Assembly (NCBI GenBank): GCA_016928525.1
Contig: JAFGKO010000016.1
Location: 1 to 13,674 of the forward strand
Reading direction: 5' to 3'
Source of the DNA: Anaerolineales bacterium
Lineage (GTDB): Bacteria > Chloroflexota > Anaerolineae > Anaerolineales > Villigracilaceae
Length of the DNA: 13,674 bases
Shown here: in pieces, positions 11,676 to 13,674 of the stretch
Layout of the letters: each line of letters starts with the position of its first letter
How positions within the stretch are numbered: the stretch's first letter is position 1
Made by a program: the position numbers and the translations under genes
The notes under the pieces: model-generated
What the model was told of the DNA's origin: nothing
The model's database searches: none
Seen by the model: only the letters and a program-made list of their open reading frames with translations

Positions 11676-12635
11676 CTACGGGAGAAGAAGCGATGGGTTG
11701 ACCGAGTCCGCATACGAGACATCTACATCCAGCATGCCCTTGTTTTTGGTCCAGCTCAGGGCGTCGTTCCACTCGGCCTCCGTTGGCACACCGGCGGCGG
11801 GGAAGGGCGGAACTTTATAGGCTTCCAACAGCGGCTCGGGCACGATCTTGGCCTCGCTCAGGATGTCGGTGTACCCGGTCGGGTCGGCGTTGATCAGCGC
11901 GATGGCCTCGTCGATGGCAAGCAGGAAGTTCATTACGGCCTCAGGTTTCGCGTCGATGACGGTCTTGCGGAAGGAGTAGACGCTGAAGCCGTATTCGGGA
12001 TGGGCGGAGTCGTCTAGCACGATGACCGCGCCGGACTGCACGGCTAGCGCGCCGAGCGGATCGGGCAGGGTGCCGGCCTGGAGTTCGCCGGATGCCAGCA
12101 ACGCCATGCGGTCGGGGATCTTGGGCACGGATATGGTTTTGATCTCGGCGGTGCTCAATCCCTCGTTTTGTAACAGGCGTTCGGTGACATATTCGATCAC
12201 GGTGCCTTGCGATACGCCGACCTCCACGTTTTTCAGCCCGTCCGGCGTGGTGATGCCGCTCTGCGCCGAGGCCAGGATGAAGAAATGCCCGTAGCCTTCG
12301 GCGGGGCGCAACGCGTAGCGTACGGCCTGCATTTGCACGCTGTCTTTGTTGAACTGCATGACCGAGAGCGTTTCGTTGATACTACCATCCACCTGACCGG
12401 AGGCTTCCAATTGGACGCGCTCAGGGGCAGACGCAACAGGGACAAGTTCGACGTTCACGCCATGTTTGGTGAAGAGCCCCTCCTGCCGGGCGACGTACAT
12501 GGGCAGGGTATCGATGATGGGCAGGACGGCGATCTTGAGCGTGATGGGTTCCGTCGTGGGGGTAGCCGCGGGCCCGCAGGCCGCCACGAGTAGCACGGCC
12601 AGCGCGATGACGAATAAGATGCGGATGTGTTTCAT
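11676..12635 (-). CDS. ABC importer substrate-binding lipoprotein (NMT1/THI5/SsuA-like)
   Basis: Surface-anchored receptor of the importer, 319 residues. The N-terminus is a lipoprotein signal: KHIR, a hydrophobic core, then the lipobox LLVAAC with the lipid-modified Cys at residue 20, followed by a Pro/Thr linker. The mature part begins ITLKIAVLPIIDTLPMYVARQEGLF, the start of the NMT1/SsuA-like fold, with the usual HGVNVELVPVASAPERVQ and GQVDGSINE segments. Later segments include GVSQGTVIEYVTERLL (~139-154) and LASGELQAGTLPDPLGAL, as in aliphatic sulfonate, taurine, nitrate and pyrimidine-precursor binding proteins. The ATG at 12635 has AGGAG about ten bases upstream. The TetR gene ends 96 bases before it, mostly filled by a palindromic repeat. 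Substrate unknown: no sulfonatase, nitrate or thiamine gene is nearby. Confidence 0.88.
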   Translation of the reverse strand: MKHIRILFVIALAVLLVAACGPAATPTTEPITLKIAVLPIIDTLPMYVARQEGLFTKHGVNVELVPVASAPERVQLEASGQVDGSINETLSVMQFNKDSVQMQAVRYALRPAEGYGHFFILASAQSGITTPDGLKNVEVGVSQGTVIEYVTERLLQNEGLSTAEIKTISVPKIPDRMALLASGELQAGTLPDPLGALAVQSGAVIVLDDSAHPEYGFSVYSFRKTVIDAKPEAVMNFLLAIDEAIALINADPTGYTDILSEAKIVPEPLLEAYKVPPFPAAGVPTEAEWNDALSWTKNKGMLDVDVSYADSVNPSLLLP

Positions 12636-12661
12636 CTGACAATTTCTCCTTTAGGTTTTTG

Positions 12662-12733
12662 AACCGCAAAGAGCGCGAAGAGCGCAAAGATTCTTTTTTG
12701 TTTTTCTTCGCGGGCTTTGCGTGCTTCGCGGTT
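12662..12733. repeat. Dispersed palindromic repeat (AACCGCAAAG...CTTCGCGGTT), copy 2
   Basis: The outer arms are aaccgcaaag (12662-12671) and cttcgcggtt (12724-12733), with one mismatch. Inside are runs of GCGCGAAG/GCGCAAAG units on the left and cgggctttgcg on the right, around a T-rich centre (ttcttttttgtttttc). Its right edge covers two bases of the TetR stop codon (12732-12734), so it fills almost all of the gap to the binding-protein gene. Same family as 1448-1540. Confidence 0.7.
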
Positions 12734-13355
12734 AATTTTCCTCAAGTTGCTTAATGCGCTCCTCGGGAATCCCCACGCTTTGCAACAACAACCGCCGCAG
12801 CGCAGGCAGGGAGCGTTCCGGGTCGGGCTGGCCCGTATAAACCCAGCGCAGGACGATCTCGTTCAAGGCGCCGACCCAGGCGCAGGCCGCCACTTCGCTA
12901 TCCAGGGGCGGGATGCTCCCATCGGCTACGGCCGAGTCCAGGTTTTCACGCACGATCTCGATGAAACGCTGGTTGACGGCTTGCCGTTTCTGCTCGAAGG
13001 CCGCGCCCAGCCCCGTAGCCTGGACCAGCGCGATCTTGGCCAGCGAGCGATACTGCCCGAAGGTCTCCAGGCAGACGCGCAGGGCGACTTCCACGCGGGC
13101 AGTGCCGCTCGGCTCAGCGGACAGTCTCTCGCGTAGGCGTGATTCAAGCAGGGTGGCGAAAGTATCTACCAGCGCCAGGAAGATGTCCTGCTTGCTGGGG
13201 AAGTAAAAATAGAACGCGCCCTTGGAGGTACCCGACCCGCTGACGATATCGTCCACCTTGGTGTCGTGGTAGCCCTTGGATGCGAAGACTTTGGCGGCTG
13301 CTTCGAGGATGCGGTCGCGAGTCTCTTGCGTGGAGTCGAGGGGAGTATCTGTCAT
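12732..13355 (-). CDS. TetR/AcrR family transcriptional regulator
   Basis: A 207-residue ligand-responsive repressor candidate. The N-terminal DNA-binding domain (13-60) has the standard three helices: RDRILEAAAKVFASKGYHDT, then VDDIVSGSGTSKGAFYFYFPSKQDIFLAL with the recognition helix SKGAFYFYF. The rest is helical and variable, as expected for the ligand and dimerisation domain; hydrophobic segments such as EVALRVCLETFGQY, LAKIALVQATGLG and EVAACAWVGALNEIVLRWV may line the pocket. The ATG at 13355 lies 10 bases past a perfect palindromic operator and about 35 bases past a probable transcription start; the ribosome-binding site is poor. It lies immediately upstream of and co-directional with the ABC importer, so it probably regulates itself and that operon. 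The ligand is unknown. Confidence 0.92.
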   Translation of the reverse strand: MTDTPLDSTQETRDRILEAAAKVFASKGYHDTKVDDIVSGSGTSKGAFYFYFPSKQDIFLALVDTFATLLESRLRERLSAEPSGTARVEVALRVCLETFGQYRSLAKIALVQATGLGAAFEQKRQAVNQRFIEIVRENLDSAVADGSIPPLDSEVAACAWVGALNEIVLRWVYTGQPDPERSLPALRRLLLQSVGIPEERIKQLEEN

Positions 13356-13365
13356 GAGTAGGTTG

Positions 13366-13385
13366 TAGACCGACCGGTCGGTCTA
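13366..13385. promoter_or_regulatory. Palindromic operator for the TetR regulator
   Basis: tagaccgaccggtcggtcta is a perfect 20-base palindrome centred between 13375 and 13376. It lies just downstream of the predicted transcription start and 10 bases before the TetR start codon. ACCGACCGGTCGGT-like palindromes are typical TetR-family operators, so autoregulation is likely. Confidence 0.85.
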
Positions 13386-13396
13386 TATGGTGGTGA

Positions 13397-13425
13397 AGAA
13401 TATCACAAGAAAAAAAGTGCGTCAA
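13397..13425 (-). promoter_or_regulatory. Promoter of the TetR gene and probably of the ABC cluster
   Basis: On the minus strand, TTGACG (13425-13420) is followed by a 17-base spacer and TATTCT (13402-13397), with TGA before the -10 giving an extended -10. The predicted start is near 13390, so the operator at 13366-13385 covers the first transcribed bases. Confidence 0.7.
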
Positions 13426-13441
13426 GATGCACGCGCTCTTC

Positions 13442-13537
13442 AAACCTGACAGGTTTTACGTGGCGCTCACCTATCTGAGTCTTCGATAGGAACGCATAGG
13501 CTGATCTGTCAACACCCTGTGGAAACCAGTCAGGTTT
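13442..13537. repeat. Pair of AAACCTGACAGGTTT-like repeats upstream of the TetR promoter
   Basis: aaacctgacaggttt (13442-13456, palindromic except for its centre) and aaaccagtcaggttt (13523-13537) match at 13 of 15 bases and lie 81 bases apart. A small hairpin cctatc/gatagg (13470-13490) lies between them. The pair may bound a small element or be two sites for one regulator. No credible gene lies in this part of the 13386-13674 gap. Confidence 0.5.
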
Positions 13538-13598
13538 TTTGGGATATATGAGAGTTTGATGAGAGAAAATTGGATAAGTCCTATCCCAATCCATTCCC

Positions 13599-13607
13599 TG
13601 TTATACT
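13599..13607 (+). promoter_or_regulatory. Extended -10 promoter pointing out of the window
   Basis: TGTTATACT fits TGnTATAAT with one mismatch; transcription would start near 13614 and run off the right edge. No ORF of note begins in the remaining 60 bases, so the gene it may serve is outside the window. It has the same form as the menA -10. Confidence 0.4.
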
Positions 13608-13674
13608 GAACTCCAGTAGGATGCCTGTAAGTTCTTGTTGGACGTAAGAAATAACGACTCGTGGCTCATGCGCC

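Noticed and set aside
12636..12731. Riboswitch upstream of the binding-protein gene (for example a thiamine type)
   Set aside because: The sequence is explained by the dispersed palindrome, and no thiamine-box core was recognised.
13403..13594. Possible 63-residue ORF on the minus strand upstream of the TetR gene
   Set aside because: It runs over the TetR promoter and the palindromic repeats, has no ribosome-binding site and resembles no family.

Overview
The window (13,674 bp, moderately GC-rich) reads as a chromosomal segment of a bacterium, most likely a member of the Chloroflexota (Anaerolineae-like). That placement is inference: it rests on menaquinone genes, an ECF sigma factor paired with a large membrane-anchored LysM protein, an SPFH protein of the YdjI type, and many small dispersed palindromes. 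No rRNA, tRNA, transposase, integrase, phage gene or CRISPR array was seen. Coding density is high and nearly every gene has a recognisable family.

Layout. 3-752 (+): 3' part of an SPFH-family protein that ends in an excisionase/MerR-like helix-turn-helix. 942-1439 (+): DUF456 membrane protein, followed by a good intrinsic terminator nested in a dispersed palindromic repeat. 1560-3965 (-): a two-gene operon of a molybdenum-hydroxylase FAD subunit (CoxM/CutM family, with no catalytic partner in view) and a fused NAD(P)HX epimerase/dehydratase (nnrE-nnrD type). 4128-7185 (-): an ECF-type sigma factor overlapping by 8 bp a large single-pass protein with a LysM domain, probably its anti-sigma partner or sensor. 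7260-8427 (-): a PaaI-like thioesterase and a MenG/UbiE methyltransferase, adjacent genes. 8510-9412 (+): MenA prenyltransferase, divergent from menG, with the two promoters nearly superimposed. 9405-9887 (-): a small two-helix membrane protein with a PH-like tail, overlapping the end of menA. 9915-12635 (-): an ABC importer of the nitrate/sulfonate/taurine/thiamine-precursor class (lipoprotein, ATPase, permease). 12732-13355 (-): a TetR regulator with a consensus-like promoter and a perfect 20-bp palindromic operator, apparently heading the importer cluster.

How the parts work together. MenA and MenG carry out the last two steps of menaquinone synthesis, and the neighbouring thioesterase is a reasonable candidate for the preceding DHNA-CoA hydrolysis. 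The sigma/LysM pair looks like a cell-envelope sensing circuit. The TetR gene and ABC importer form a probable regulated uptake cassette. Its 266-bp internal gap, between the binding-protein and ATPase genes, is packed with four hairpins. These may let the binding protein be made in excess over the ATPase and permease.

No clearly new multi-gene system was found. The most distinctive items are the SPFH-HTH fusion, the sigma/LysM pair with an inverted repeat over the sigma ribosome-binding site, the hairpin cluster inside the ABC operon, and the back-to-back menG/menA promoters with a probably leaderless menA message.
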